Shown piece by piece: positions 43,323 through 51,952 of a stretch of 64,000 nt of DNA. The position numbers and the translations under genes are program-made. How positions within the stretch are numbered: position 1 is the stretch's first letter; each line of letters starts with the position of its first letter. Source of the stretch: CAYZJV01 sp964482325 (GTDB taxonomy: Bacteria; Spirochaetota; Spirochaetia; Sphaerochaetales; Sphaerochaetaceae); the NCBI GenBank assembly GCA_964482325.1, contig CAYZXD010000007.1, positions 1-64,000 on the forward strand. The letters are read 5' to 3'. Below the pieces are notes generated by a model, which worked only from the letters and a program-made list of their open reading frames with translations, ran no database searches and was not told the DNA's origin.

Positions 43323-43772
43323 ATGAGTGAAGAAATTGATGTATTGCGATGGCCCGCAATGCCCGATCCGTTAGATCGTAGTGATCGGGTATGGATTTGG
43401 CCCCGTAATCACCTTCGTGCCTTTGAGCAGATTAATCCGACGAATGTCCATGGAATTGGGTTCCTGCTATTTCCCTTTGCTCTTGCCTGCTATGACGCAC
43501 ACAACCGTCATATTCTCAGTGTGGTCTTGGAGCAGACAGATTATCGTGTGTTGGCGCAGATGACCGGTGAACGACTTCGCGATCTGGTGCCAGAAGGGAA
43601 GCACTATACTTCCGCACCGATGGTTGCTCTGTATCATCAGCAAGCCCATGAAGAAATAGAACCGTATGCAGGAGCGATTGATCGAGAAACAGTCATGCCG
43701 ATGCTTCTTGAAGTAGCTTCAGAGTATCTAGATCTCTGGGAAGAACCGGTATGTCGGACGCTACATGATTAG
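43323..43772 (+). CDS. Hypothetical protein
   Basis: 149 residues, not recognised. It is soluble and acidic with Trp-rich start (VLRWPAMPDPLDRSDRVWIWPRNHL). GGGGAGGAG lies upstream of the ATG and it follows yihY by 14 nt, so expression is credible. It ends convergent with the next gene, overlapping by 4 nt. Confidence 0.6.
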   Translation: MSEEIDVLRWPAMPDPLDRSDRVWIWPRNHLRAFEQINPTNVHGIGFLLFPFALACYDAHNRHILSVVLEQTDYRVLAQMTGERLRDLVPEGKHYTSAPMVALYHQQAHEEIEPYAGAIDRETVMPMLLEVASEYLDLWEEPVCRTLHD

Positions 43773-44398
43773 AAAAGCCAATACATGGCACTCAGGCCGA
43801 CTCGACTTCTGTCCAGGTCTACGTCAAGCAGCTCAACATCAGGACTATTCATAGTAAATCCGACAGTCGGCATCTCAAGAGCCAGACCGAATGATAACTT
43901 AGCAATTCGTACATCAAGGTGGACCCGATAGCCCATCATGGATTCAGTAAATATATCTAAAAAGGTATTATCTGGAGACGTATTCCAAGAACCAGGGGAG
44001 ACCGTCATTACTCTTACTTCATCGGGAAGAAACATGAATCCATACAATGGACCGAATCCCGTCCCGATATCAAGAAACCCAAACAGTTTGGCATTGACTC
44101 CAACGGTCATCATGCCATCAAACCATCCATTATGTGTTACCCTGGTGATAACCCCATCATCACGCCAGATTATACCGGAAAAGGTTCCGTTAGCCGTAAA
44201 TTCAAGGAAGAAGAGGTTCAATCGGAGCTCAGTGCCGAAAGACCAATGATTGGGGCTGTCAAAATCCTCGATATGAATTCCTTCTGCTAATGATAGGTAC
44301 GATCGGGAATAGTTTCCGATACCAAAAGAGATCGGCCCTGCTGAAATGGATGTCAGCATGATGCAGAGCATCACGACAATACATAGATATTTTCTCAT
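43769..44398 (-). CDS. Secreted protein, probable small outer-membrane barrel
   Basis: 209 residues from ATG 44398 (GAGGGGGAAATCT upstream). A signal peptide (YLCIVVMLCIMLTSISAG) precedes strands of alternating hydrophobic residues (LRLNLFFLEFTANGTF, VNAKLFGFLDIGTGFG, VHLDVRIAKLSFGLALE) and the end GLSAMYWLF finishes on aromatic Phe, as barrel proteins do. Family not recognised. Confidence 0.6.
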   Translation of the reverse strand: MRKYLCIVVMLCIMLTSISAGPISFGIGNYSRSYLSLAEGIHIEDFDSPNHWSFGTELRLNLFFLEFTANGTFSGIIWRDDGVITRVTHNGWFDGMMTVGVNAKLFGFLDIGTGFGPLYGFMFLPDEVRVMTVSPGSWNTSPDNTFLDIFTESMMGYRVHLDVRIAKLSFGLALEMPTVGFTMNSPDVELLDVDLDRSRVGLSAMYWLF

Positions 44399-44563
44399 AG
44401 ATTTCCCCCTCATAGATAATGGTGTGGGGTGATCGGTTGGTGGGATTCGGCGCACGGTTCAGTATCCGAGTCACTTCTTTTCAAGTGTAGGACGCAATAT
44501 GGGTACAGTCAATTAATATCAATCAATAAGTCATAAAAAATGTCATATATCAGTTAATATTTA

Positions 44564-44586
44564 CACTTATATTACTACTATAAGTG
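44564..44586. promoter_or_regulatory. Perfect inverted repeat upstream of the membrane-protein gene
   Basis: CACTTATA and TATAAGTG (8-bp perfect arms) are separated by 7 bp in an AT-rich intergenic region, 50 nt before the next ATG. This spacing brings the arms onto one DNA face, typical of a dimeric repressor site. A TTGACA at 44588 lies just downstream. Confidence 0.5.
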
Positions 44587-44636
44587 ATTGACATGGAGCT
44601 TCATGATTCTTACTCTGGCCCCTGAAGGAGAATCCC

Positions 44637-45542
44637 ATGTCAGCACAGAAAAAATTGCAGCACACCGTTACCATTCTTGGAGTTTTGATCATCATAGGAG
44701 CTTTAGTAGCAGCGATCAGTGGTCTTGTGAGTTTAAGCAGTTCTGCCGATATTCCCGATTCCTTTATCTCAATGTATGGAGAACAGGTAGTCCTTGACGG
44801 AGAGGGGCTCTATGCACGCGATTCAGTGTCCTGTGCTGCTCAGGCACGTGGGCAGGATTGGGTGACGCTGTCAGTAGGTATTCCATTGTTAGGTATAGGA
44901 CTGTTTCTTGCACAGAAGGGGAATCTGCATGGCCGGATGCTTCAGGCAGGGGCTCTGGGGTATTTTTTATATACGTATGGTTCGTACTCGTATCTGTCAA
45001 TGTACAATCCGCTCTTTCTGCTCTATGTAGCGTTGTTTGGTATGTCCTTGTATGGTTTTATCGTATCGTTACGCCTCTTTGGTCCCGAAGAGGTGCTGCA
45101 AGCCTTGAAACCCCGCTTCCCGCGAAGATTCCTGGGAGGATATCTCATTGGCATGGGAGTGCTGCTGGCTCTGATGTGGATTGCGAGGATTGTCCCCTCC
45201 CTGCTTGCAGGCCTTCCCCCGGTAGGGCTTGAGCACTACACCACGCTGGTGATTCAGGCAAGTGATCTTGCTGTTGTGGTACCGGCTGCGATTATCACGG
45301 GAGTATTGTTGTTGAAAAAACGTGCACTTGGTGCGACTCTAGCTGGAGTGCTGTTTATCAAATTGCTGACCATGGCGCTTGCTCTGTTCGCCATGATGCT
45401 GATGATGTCACACTCTGGAGTACCACTTGCTGTTGCTGAAGTCGTGATTTTCACGGTATTGCTTGCAGCTGGAATTATTGCTTCAGTGATTATGTTTTTT
45501 TCCGTGAGTTCTTCCGCACACAACCCTGGCACAGACCGGTAA
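44637..45542 (+). CDS. Uncharacterised multi-pass membrane protein
   Basis: 301 residues with about seven or eight membrane helices (VTILGVLIIIGALVAAISGL, LSVGIPLLGIGLFLA, FLLYVALFGMSLYGFIVSL, GGYLIGMGVLLALMWIARI and later ones). The pattern ending 'YSYLSMYNPLFLLYVALF' recalls unnamed integral membrane proteins seen in many phyla. GAAGGAG precedes the ATG. Its last 53 nt overlap the 3' end of zur on the opposite strand. Confidence 0.6.
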   Translation: MSAQKKLQHTVTILGVLIIIGALVAAISGLVSLSSSADIPDSFISMYGEQVVLDGEGLYARDSVSCAAQARGQDWVTLSVGIPLLGIGLFLAQKGNLHGRMLQAGALGYFLYTYGSYSYLSMYNPLFLLYVALFGMSLYGFIVSLRLFGPEEVLQALKPRFPRRFLGGYLIGMGVLLALMWIARIVPSLLAGLPPVGLEHYTTLVIQASDLAVVVPAAIITGVLLLKKRALGATLAGVLFIKLLTMALALFAMMLMMSHSGVPLAVAEVVIFTVLLAAGIIASVIMFFSVSSSAHNPGTDR

Positions 45543-45888
45543 GGTAGAGAGTATGTCCAGTTACCTCAATTCCCATATGTTTTTCATATCCATCAATCAG
45601 AGGTGAAAGGCTGCAGTCTCCCAGATCAATGAACGTGTGACACTGTTTGCAGTGAAACCAGTGGTGATGTGAATCGGCATCTTTTACGGTGTAATAGCGC
45701 TCAGTTCCATGTTCTGTACAATGGAGAACAAAAGATTCGGTGAAGCCTCTGTTTTCCAGATAGTGAAGAGTCCGGTACACAGTGGCTGGATCACAGGAAA
45801 GGGTCATCTTTTCCGATATCTCATTTGCTGAAAGCGGCCTATCGGCTTGTTGCAGCACCTGCAACGTCGCTTGACGTGCTCTTGTCAT
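45490..45888 (-). CDS. zur: Fur-family regulator, probably Zur
   Basis: 132 residues. The winged-helix DNA-binding domain (ARQATLQVLQQADRPLSANEISEKM, DPATVYRTLHYLENRGF) precedes the metal domain with HHHWFHCKQC and GLCQGC, giving the structural zinc CxxC pairs. It is the last gene of znuA-znuC-znuB-zur with an ATGA overlap to znuB, which points to zinc rather than iron. A 7-1-7 palindrome in the znuA promoter is the likely target. Its 3' end is antisense to the neighbouring membrane gene. Confidence 0.85.
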   Translation of the reverse strand: MTRARQATLQVLQQADRPLSANEISEKMTLSCDPATVYRTLHYLENRGFTESFVLHCTEHGTERYYTVKDADSHHHWFHCKQCHTFIDLGDCSLSPLIDGYEKHMGIEVTGHTLYLTGLCQGCVRKNSRKKT

Positions 45889-46763
45889 GATAGTGGGACC
45901 TCCGGTGTTTGTGATGACTTCCGTTTGCGTCTGATCATGCTTGCCAAGGAGAAGGAAAGGAAGACGGCACCAGCGAGTACTACCGTCATTGCTCCCACGG
46001 GCAGATCAAAGGTCCATCCGGTTACAAGACCGCCAACAGAAAAAATCGATGCATACACCCCGGCTGATATCATCATGGAAATCATATTTCGTGCGGAAAA
46101 TCCCGCTGTACCGGCAGGCAGTGTCAGCATAGCGATTACCATGACAATCCCGACAAACGTCTGAAGCAGTACAATAGCCACTGCGGTGATTCCCAGCAAT
46201 AGCAGAAATACCATATGGGTGGAAATGCCTTTTACCTGAGAAAATTCATCATCAAACGATGATGCTTCCAGTTGTGGATAAAATCTCCATACCAAGAAAA
46301 TAACGATCAGATCAAGAATACCGAGTAACACGATGTCCCTATTGGAAATGAGAAGAATATTCCCGAACAGATAACTGGTGGGATCGGTATAACCCGGTGT
46401 TTTGGCCATGAACAGGACCCCGATACTCATACCGATTGCCCAGATTGCGTTGATCACGGTATCTTCGCGCTGATGAGCACGCATAGAGACAATACCAATA
46501 ATTAATGCGGAGAGGACGGCAAAGAGAATAGCCCCGACGATAGGGGGGAGATCTGGTACAATACCGGTAGCCGAGAGGTAAAGCGCCATTCCGATACCTC
46601 CAAGTACCGCATGACTGATGGCACCGGCAAGTCCCGCAATCCGTTTGACCGTAACGATGGTTCCCAGTACGCCAAAGAGAACTGCTGAAAGTAAACCGGC
46701 AAAGAGGGCGTTTCGTACAAAAGGCATAGATGGGTCAAATAGGGCAGCAATAAAACCGGTCAT
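45885..46763 (-). CDS. znuB: Zinc ABC transporter permease
   Basis: 292 residues, eight or nine membrane helices of the ABC-3 family (LFAGLLSAVLFGVLGTIVTVKRIAGLAGAISHAVLGGIGMALYL; VVLLQTFVGIVMVIAMLTLPAGTAGF). The ISHAVLGG segment is the family hallmark. Overlaps znuC and zur by 4 nt each. Confidence 0.92.
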   Translation of the reverse strand: MTGFIAALFDPSMPFVRNALFAGLLSAVLFGVLGTIVTVKRIAGLAGAISHAVLGGIGMALYLSATGIVPDLPPIVGAILFAVLSALIIGIVSMRAHQREDTVINAIWAIGMSIGVLFMAKTPGYTDPTSYLFGNILLISNRDIVLLGILDLIVIFLVWRFYPQLEASSFDDEFSQVKGISTHMVFLLLLGITAVAIVLLQTFVGIVMVIAMLTLPAGTAGFSARNMISMMISAGVYASIFSVGGLVTGWTFDLPVGAMTVVLAGAVFLSFSLASMIRRKRKSSQTPEVPLS

Positions 46764-47566
46764 ACAGAATCCCCCTGTGAGCAGCCGCAGTCATCAAAGA
46801 GAGAGCTGTCATGGCGAACTTTCAGTGCCGATCCTCCGAACATCTGCGCAGGAGCCTCTTCCGTGGGTTCGATAAGATGTTGTACGACCGTCCGTCCTCT
46901 GCGATTTGGTCCAAATTCTCCGACACACAGCACACGGTCGGTAAGTGCAGACACAAACCCGGTATCGTGAGTGACAATCATAATAGTAGTTTTTCCCTTC
47001 ATCTGACCAAGTGCACTGAACAGTCGTTGTTCACTCTCTCCATCCATATTGGATGTCGGTTCATCTAAGACCAGCATTTTCGGATAAGCACTGAGTGCAC
47101 GAGCAACCAGTACGCGCTGTCGTTGACCTCCGGAGAGGGCACGATAGGGTCTTTTTGCCAGCTCTGAGAGTTCCATAATCTTCAAGGCTTGTGCCACCGC
47201 TTTTGCATCTTCCTGTGTATATCGGCGAGAGAACGGCTTAATACGGCCCATGCGGACTACTTCCTCTACAGAAATCGGAAAGGTAGGATCATAATCCGCA
47301 TGTTGCGGGACATACCCGATATGTTCTCTCCCTGCATCAGGCTGAAGTCCGAATAGTGATATGGTTCCCGACTCTGCTGAAGCGAGACCGAGGACAAGTT
47401 TAAGTACGGTAGTCTTTCCCGCTCCGTTTGGACCGATCAAGGCAACGAATTCTCCCTCGTGGATGTGAAATGATGCTGCTTCAAGCACGGGAACAGAGCC
47501 ATAAGAGAAAGAAACCTGATCAAACTGGAGAATTATCGGTCGGTCGGGATGATGCTGTATTATCAT
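46760..47566 (-). CDS. znuC: Zinc ABC transporter ATPase
   Basis: 268 residues. Walker A GPNGAGKTTVLKL, Q-loop GYVPQHADYD, signature ALSGGQRQRVLVARAL, Walker B MLVLDEPTSNMD and H-loop VTHDTG are intact. The C-terminal tail beyond the ABC domain is unusual, ending SSLFDDCGCSQGDSV with a CxC pair that might bind zinc. It lies 12 nt after znuA. Confidence 0.93.
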   Translation of the reverse strand: MIIQHHPDRPIILQFDQVSFSYGSVPVLEAASFHIHEGEFVALIGPNGAGKTTVLKLVLGLASAESGTISLFGLQPDAGREHIGYVPQHADYDPTFPISVEEVVRMGRIKPFSRRYTQEDAKAVAQALKIMELSELAKRPYRALSGGQRQRVLVARALSAYPKMLVLDEPTSNMDGESEQRLFSALGQMKGKTTIMIVTHDTGFVSALTDRVLCVGEFGPNRRGRTVVQHLIEPTEEAPAQMFGGSALKVRHDSSLFDDCGCSQGDSV

Positions 47567-47578
47567 TACCTGCCTCTT

Positions 47579-48496
47579 TTACTGATTTTGGATCATAGCC
47601 GATTCAAGGATTTGTCCTATACGGGCAATATTATTCGGCCAATCATATGCAAGCGGATCCAATGCGAGTACTTCAGCCCCGATGGCATCAGCCACCGATT
47701 GTGCAGCCTGCACGGGAAATTGTGATTGTACGAAAATCGCGGGGGGGTTCTCCTGTTGTGCCAGAGTTATCAGGCGGGTTAGTGCTTGCGCTGTAGGTTC
47801 ACGTCCACCGGTTTCTACCGCCCGTTGTGTGATGGAGAACTCGTCAAACAGATACCCAAATGAGGGGTGATAAACAAACACTGTGCTTCCTGCAAGGTTC
47901 TTGAGATCAGTTTCCAGGCGGTCATACAATTGATCGATTTCCTGATGGAATTCTCCGAGATGCTTCCGGTATATGTCAGCATGTTCTGCATCGAGCATCA
48001 CCAGCATAGAGGTAACGTGTTCTGCAAACAATTTCATGGGTTCACGTCCAAGCCAGGTATGGGGATCCTGTGTTTCGTCCTCATCATGTTTGTGCTCATC
48101 GTCGTCATGATGATCATGATCATCCTCCTCATGATGTGCGTCGAGATACCGAAACTGTACTCCTTCAGTTCCATCAATGATATCTAGATCGGGATAGAGA
48201 GAGGATATCTTCGGTACCAGTGCTGTCTCAAAATCTGTCCCACTGGTAATCCACACATCGGATTGCGATAGCTGCGCCATTTGACGGGGAGACGGTTCGT
48301 AACTATGGGGACTCTGGCCAGGACCAACGAGTACCAAACTTTCAGCAAAATCTCCTGCAATACGATCAACCACATACTGATGCGGAAGAATGCTGGTGAC
48401 AATAGTGATGGTTGAGGGTTTCTCCTCGATAGTACCGCGGGCAACAAGGGGGGTAACCATGAGTACACAAATAAATAACATGATGCTTTTTTTCAT
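47579..48496 (-). CDS. znuA: Zinc-binding periplasmic protein
   Basis: 305 residues from ATG 48496 (AGGAG upstream). A signal peptide (IMLFICVLMVTPLVARG) precedes the cluster A-I fold: TSILPHQYVVDRIAG with the first His ligand, SPHSYEPSP, the His/Asp-rich loop HHEEDDHDHHDDDEHKHDED (about 122-141) that is typical of zinc importers, DPHTWLG, and FVYHPSFGYLFDEF. First gene of the zinc operon. Confidence 0.93.
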   Translation of the reverse strand: MKKSIMLFICVLMVTPLVARGTIEEKPSTITIVTSILPHQYVVDRIAGDFAESLVLVGPGQSPHSYEPSPRQMAQLSQSDVWITSGTDFETALVPKISSLYPDLDIIDGTEGVQFRYLDAHHEEDDHDHHDDDEHKHDEDETQDPHTWLGREPMKLFAEHVTSMLVMLDAEHADIYRKHLGEFHQEIDQLYDRLETDLKNLAGSTVFVYHPSFGYLFDEFSITQRAVETGGREPTAQALTRLITLAQQENPPAIFVQSQFPVQAAQSVADAIGAEVLALDPLAYDWPNNIARIGQILESAMIQNQ

Positions 48497-48536
48497 TATA
48501 CGCTCCTGTAAATTCTTCCAACATGTTTGTATTGAG

Positions 48537-48565
48537 AATATAGGTACGGATACGAAAAAATGCAA
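48537..48565 (-). promoter_or_regulatory. Promoter of the znu operon
   Basis: Minus strand: TTGCAT (48565-48560), 17-nt spacer, TATATT (48542-48537), 40 nt before the znuA ATG. The -35 overlaps the palindrome at 48561-48575. Confidence 0.6.
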
Positions 48566-48575
48566 GTGACTTGCA
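48561..48575. promoter_or_regulatory. Fur/Zur-type 7-1-7 operator
   Basis: TGCAAGT-G-ACTTGCA: a perfect 7-1-7 inverted repeat, the architecture of Fur-family boxes, covering the znuA -35. Zur binding would shut the operon in zinc excess. The half-site differs from the E. coli type. Confidence 0.65.
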
Positions 48576-48588
48576 AAAATATCTCTAA

Positions 48589-49125
48589 CTATAACAGCTC
48601 CCTTTGGTATATTGCCTGTAATTCAGTGATAGTTCGTACAGTAGGAGATCCTTTTACGTATCCGGCCACAGTACCATCCTGGGAAATTACCGCTACGGTA
48701 GCATCATCATCAATGGGAATTCCTGCATCAGAGGCAAACTGCTCCGGTTTCTTGATAAAGAGAATTGCTACCTGATCGAGAGGGATTACTTCTTCGTAAC
48801 TCTTGATGATGCCTCGTCTAATGATCCCCTGAATAAAGCGGGGAGCGTCAATCACAGGGATATGGTATAATTTCGCCCCATTAAGCGGCTCAGGTGCTGC
48901 CCCAAGGCGGGTGTGCCATTCAATTAGTTGCGCCTGCTGGACTTCTCCGTTTTCACGACTGGTTCCCATAGCCAAACCGACTATTGCTACAGACCCTTTG
49001 ACAGCCTCTGTAGGAAAGATGAAAGCATCCCCGTCGAGTGTTTCTGTTTCGATTGGAGCTATCATACCACCGGACAGTGTTGAAATGACAACAAGAAAGA
49101 GCAGCATAACAAAAAATTTCCTCAT
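48589..49125 (-). CDS. Secreted protein, possibly thioredoxin-fold
   Basis: 178 residues. A signal peptide (FFVMLLFLVVISTLSGG) leads to a domain whose end (IPLDQVAILFIKKPEQFASDAGIPIDDDATVAVISQDGTVAGYVKGSPT) recalls thioredoxin-like YtfJ proteins; no CxxC is present. The ATG overlaps the ATPase stop (ATGA), so it is probably a periplasmic partner of the pump. Identification is tentative. Confidence 0.5.
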   Translation of the reverse strand: MRKFFVMLLFLVVISTLSGGMIAPIETETLDGDAFIFPTEAVKGSVAIVGLAMGTSRENGEVQQAQLIEWHTRLGAAPEPLNGAKLYHIPVIDAPRFIQGIIRRGIIKSYEEVIPLDQVAILFIKKPEQFASDAGIPIDDDATVAVISQDGTVAGYVKGSPTVRTITELQAIYQRELL

Positions 49126-51794
49126 GGATTACCTCCGGGTCTCCGTGTAGTGATGGTATGCCATAGCTGAATCAGAACCATAGGAATTATCGCTCCTGAA
49201 ATGACCCAAATCCAGTGCTCTACCGTGAGCCCACGGGTTCCCAATACGTTATTGAAGAACGGAATATACAGCGAAATGAGTTGAAGGACAACTGATATTA
49301 CCAGCGCAATGATAAGCATGGGGTTCCGAAAGATCGAAGTATTCAGGCCGAAACCACTTTTATTTCTGACATTAAAGATATGAAGTAGCTGGGCAATCGC
49401 CATAGTGGTGAATGTTACACTCTGAGCTGCTTCTACATCAAGATTACGATGCATGGCCCACAGATATACTCCTAACGAACCGGCACTGAGTAATATGCCA
49501 CTCACGAGTACCTGAAGGATAAATTTCTTCGTAATAATTCCCGTTTGCGGATCCCGCGGCGGTCGTTGCATGACCTGCGGTTCTCCCGGTTCCCAGGCAA
49601 GAGACATAGCGGGAAGCACATCCACTACGAGGTTCAGCCACAGTATCTGCAATGCAGCGATCGGAACCGGAAGCCCCATCATCACCGCTGCGAACACGAC
49701 GAGTATTTCGATAAAATTGCAGGAAAAGAGAAAGTTGATGAATTTCTCAAGATTGTCGAAAATTACCCGTCCTTCACGTACTGCATCAACAATCGTTGAG
49801 AACCGGTCGTCGGTAAGGATCATATCAGAGGCTTCCTTTGCCACTTCAGTCCCACGGATTCCCATAGCGATACCAATATCTGCTCCTCTGAGTGCTGGAG
49901 CATCATTTACTCCATCCCCAGTCATTGCAGTTACCGCTCCCGAGAGATTCAAAGCACGAACAATCTGTAATTTATTTTCTGGTGATACCCGAGCAAAAAC
50001 GGATACCGTTTTCAGGTGGTGAGCAAGCTCATCATCACTCATGGTATCCATCTCTTTTCCGGTGATACTGACTTTATTATCCTGCAAGCCGATACGCTCA
50101 GCGATAATCTGAGCAGTTTTTGGATGATCTCCAGTGATCATAATAACCCGGATTCCGGCTTCTTGTGCTTCCATGACCGCCTGTTTAACATCTTCCCGGG
50201 GTGGATCAATAATTCCTACGACTCCGAGAAGGGTAAATCCGTGTTCAACAGCTGTTCTGAGTGATGCTTCGCTTGCATCCTGTATATCCTTGTCGATAGA
50301 TCCGATAGCGAGAACTCTCATTCCTTTGCCGGTAAGGGCATCATTTGCATCCTGCAAAACTTGTATTGCAGCTGAATCTGCGCGAGAGAGATCAAACAAT
50401 ACGTCAGGGGCTCCTTTGATATATATCGAGGTGCCATTTTTATGAGTATAGGCAGTTACCATATATTTAGCTGATGAATCAAAAGGAATCTCACCAATCC
50501 TCCAATAGGTATCATCTTCAAGGTCATCCCGATCAATGTGTACCTTCTTTCCCAGTACGACTAAAGCTCCTTCGGTCGGATCACCGATTATACGATACTG
50601 CGGATCCCGAACGAGCGATGCATTGCTGCATAGCACACCTGCAGTGATAAGTCTTTGCAGATCGGGATCATGTGAAGATTCTTTTTCATCCTCTACATCC
50701 TGTATCATTCCTTCTGGTTCATATCCATTGCCTGATACGATATATGTCTTGGATGAGGTTAAGACTATTTCAGTGACGGTCATCTGATTCTCAGTCAGCG
50801 TTCCTGTTTTATCGGTACAGATGAGTGTAGTCGACCCGAGAGTTTCTACAGCCGGAAGATTTTTTACCAATGCATGGTTGTCTGCCATCGTGCGCATACC
50901 GAGAGCAAGTGTAATGGTGGAAACTGCAGGCAATGCCTCCGGAACCGCAGCGATAGCAAGAATGATGCCGATTTTTATCATATCATAGAGCCCCTGCCCG
51001 GTAAAAATACCCGCTATGATCACAACAACAGCTACCACGGCAGATATGATCATGAGTGTTTTGCCCAGTCGGTCAAGTTGCTGCTCCAGGGGAGTGTCCC
51101 GTTGCTCTGTTTCGGTGAGCATCTCACTGATTCTGCCGAGTTCACTTGCCTGGCCGGTGGCCGTAACAATGGCATATGCATTCCCCCGGGTTGCCGCAGT
51201 CCCTGCATGCACCATATTGATTCGATCACCTATACTTACTTCTTTTTCAGTAAGGGAATCACTTTGCTTTGCCACCGGTTCTGATTCACCGGTCAATGCT
51301 GATTCGTCAGCTGAAAAGTTCTTCTCCTGCAGGATCCGCCCATCTGCAGAAATTGAATCTCCCTCCTCAATGAATACAAGATCGCCCGGGACGAGATCTG
51401 ATGAGGCTATCTCTTTGATCTCACCATCTCGAACCACTTTTGCCACAGTTTTTACCATGCGTTGGAGAGATTCAACTGACTTTTGTGCCTTATACTCTGA
51501 TAAGAATCCGGAAAGAACGGCGATTACAATGGCAATCAGGACGGCAACACCTTCCACCGTGTCATGCATCAGAAAGGCTACTGCAGCGGCAGCTAATAAC
51601 AGATATACAATGATGTTGTTGAGATTGTGCAGAAGTATCTTCCATGGTGACACAGACGCAGAAACTTCAAGAGCATTCGGACCATAATCCTGCAGACGCT
51701 TTTCGGCTTCAATCTGTGTCAGCCCTTCAGTGGCATTCGTCTGCAATAATTCGATAATCTGCTCAGGTGTATAGCTGTATGGTGCTCGCTCCAT
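49122..51794 (-). CDS. P-type ATPase, calcium/cation-transporting (SERCA-like)
   Basis: 890 residues, P2-type. Actuator motif ALTGESEPV near 165, phosphorylation motif CTDKTGT near 325, nucleotide-binding KGAPDVLF, hinge TGDGVNDAPALRGADIGIAMG near 600 and ten predicted membrane helices. Helix 4 carries PEALP (SERCA has PEGLP) and helix 6 has NLVVDVLPAMSLAWEP, leaving the exact ion open: Ca, Mn or another cation. A clear GAGGAGG site precedes the ATG. The next gene is translationally coupled. Confidence 0.88.
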   Translation of the reverse strand: MERAPYSYTPEQIIELLQTNATEGLTQIEAEKRLQDYGPNALEVSASVSPWKILLHNLNNIIVYLLLAAAAVAFLMHDTVEGVAVLIAIVIAVLSGFLSEYKAQKSVESLQRMVKTVAKVVRDGEIKEIASSDLVPGDLVFIEEGDSISADGRILQEKNFSADESALTGESEPVAKQSDSLTEKEVSIGDRINMVHAGTAATRGNAYAIVTATGQASELGRISEMLTETEQRDTPLEQQLDRLGKTLMIISAVVAVVVIIAGIFTGQGLYDMIKIGIILAIAAVPEALPAVSTITLALGMRTMADNHALVKNLPAVETLGSTTLICTDKTGTLTENQMTVTEIVLTSSKTYIVSGNGYEPEGMIQDVEDEKESSHDPDLQRLITAGVLCSNASLVRDPQYRIIGDPTEGALVVLGKKVHIDRDDLEDDTYWRIGEIPFDSSAKYMVTAYTHKNGTSIYIKGAPDVLFDLSRADSAAIQVLQDANDALTGKGMRVLAIGSIDKDIQDASEASLRTAVEHGFTLLGVVGIIDPPREDVKQAVMEAQEAGIRVIMITGDHPKTAQIIAERIGLQDNKVSITGKEMDTMSDDELAHHLKTVSVFARVSPENKLQIVRALNLSGAVTAMTGDGVNDAPALRGADIGIAMGIRGTEVAKEASDMILTDDRFSTIVDAVREGRVIFDNLEKFINFLFSCNFIEILVVFAAVMMGLPVPIAALQILWLNLVVDVLPAMSLAWEPGEPQVMQRPPRDPQTGIITKKFILQVLVSGILLSAGSLGVYLWAMHRNLDVEAAQSVTFTTMAIAQLLHIFNVRNKSGFGLNTSIFRNPMLIIALVISVVLQLISLYIPFFNNVLGTRGLTVEHWIWVISGAIIPMVLIQLWHTITTRRPGGNP

Positions 51795-51815
51795 AGCCGC
51801 CTCCTCAATAGGTGC

Positions 51816-51824
51816 AGTATACCA
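51816..51824 (-). promoter_or_regulatory. Extended -10 promoter of the P-type ATPase
   Basis: Minus strand TGgTATACT (51824-51816), an extended -10 with no good -35; the predicted start is about 15 nt before the ATG. Confidence 0.45.
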
Positions 51825-51916
51825 TGCTGAAGAGACTCCTGTTTTAAAAATACAGCGCTTTTTCCTGTTATGAGAATTATCTCCCCTTGTTAGGGAGTGA
51901 CTGATATGTTAGTCTG

Positions 51917-51934
51917 ATTAAGTAATAACTTAAT
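51917..51934. promoter_or_regulatory. Inverted repeat before arsR (candidate operator)
   Basis: ATTAAGT and ACTTAAT (7-bp arms) flank AATA, 18 nt before the proposed arsR start. ArsR-family repressors bind such AT-rich repeats at their own promoters. Confidence 0.5.
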
Positions 51935-51952
51935 TAGTTTTGGAGGTGCCGT

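Noticed and set aside
51016..51687. 223-codon frame antisense to the P-type ATPase
   Set aside because: Ser/Thr/Arg-rich shadow of conserved ATPase codons.
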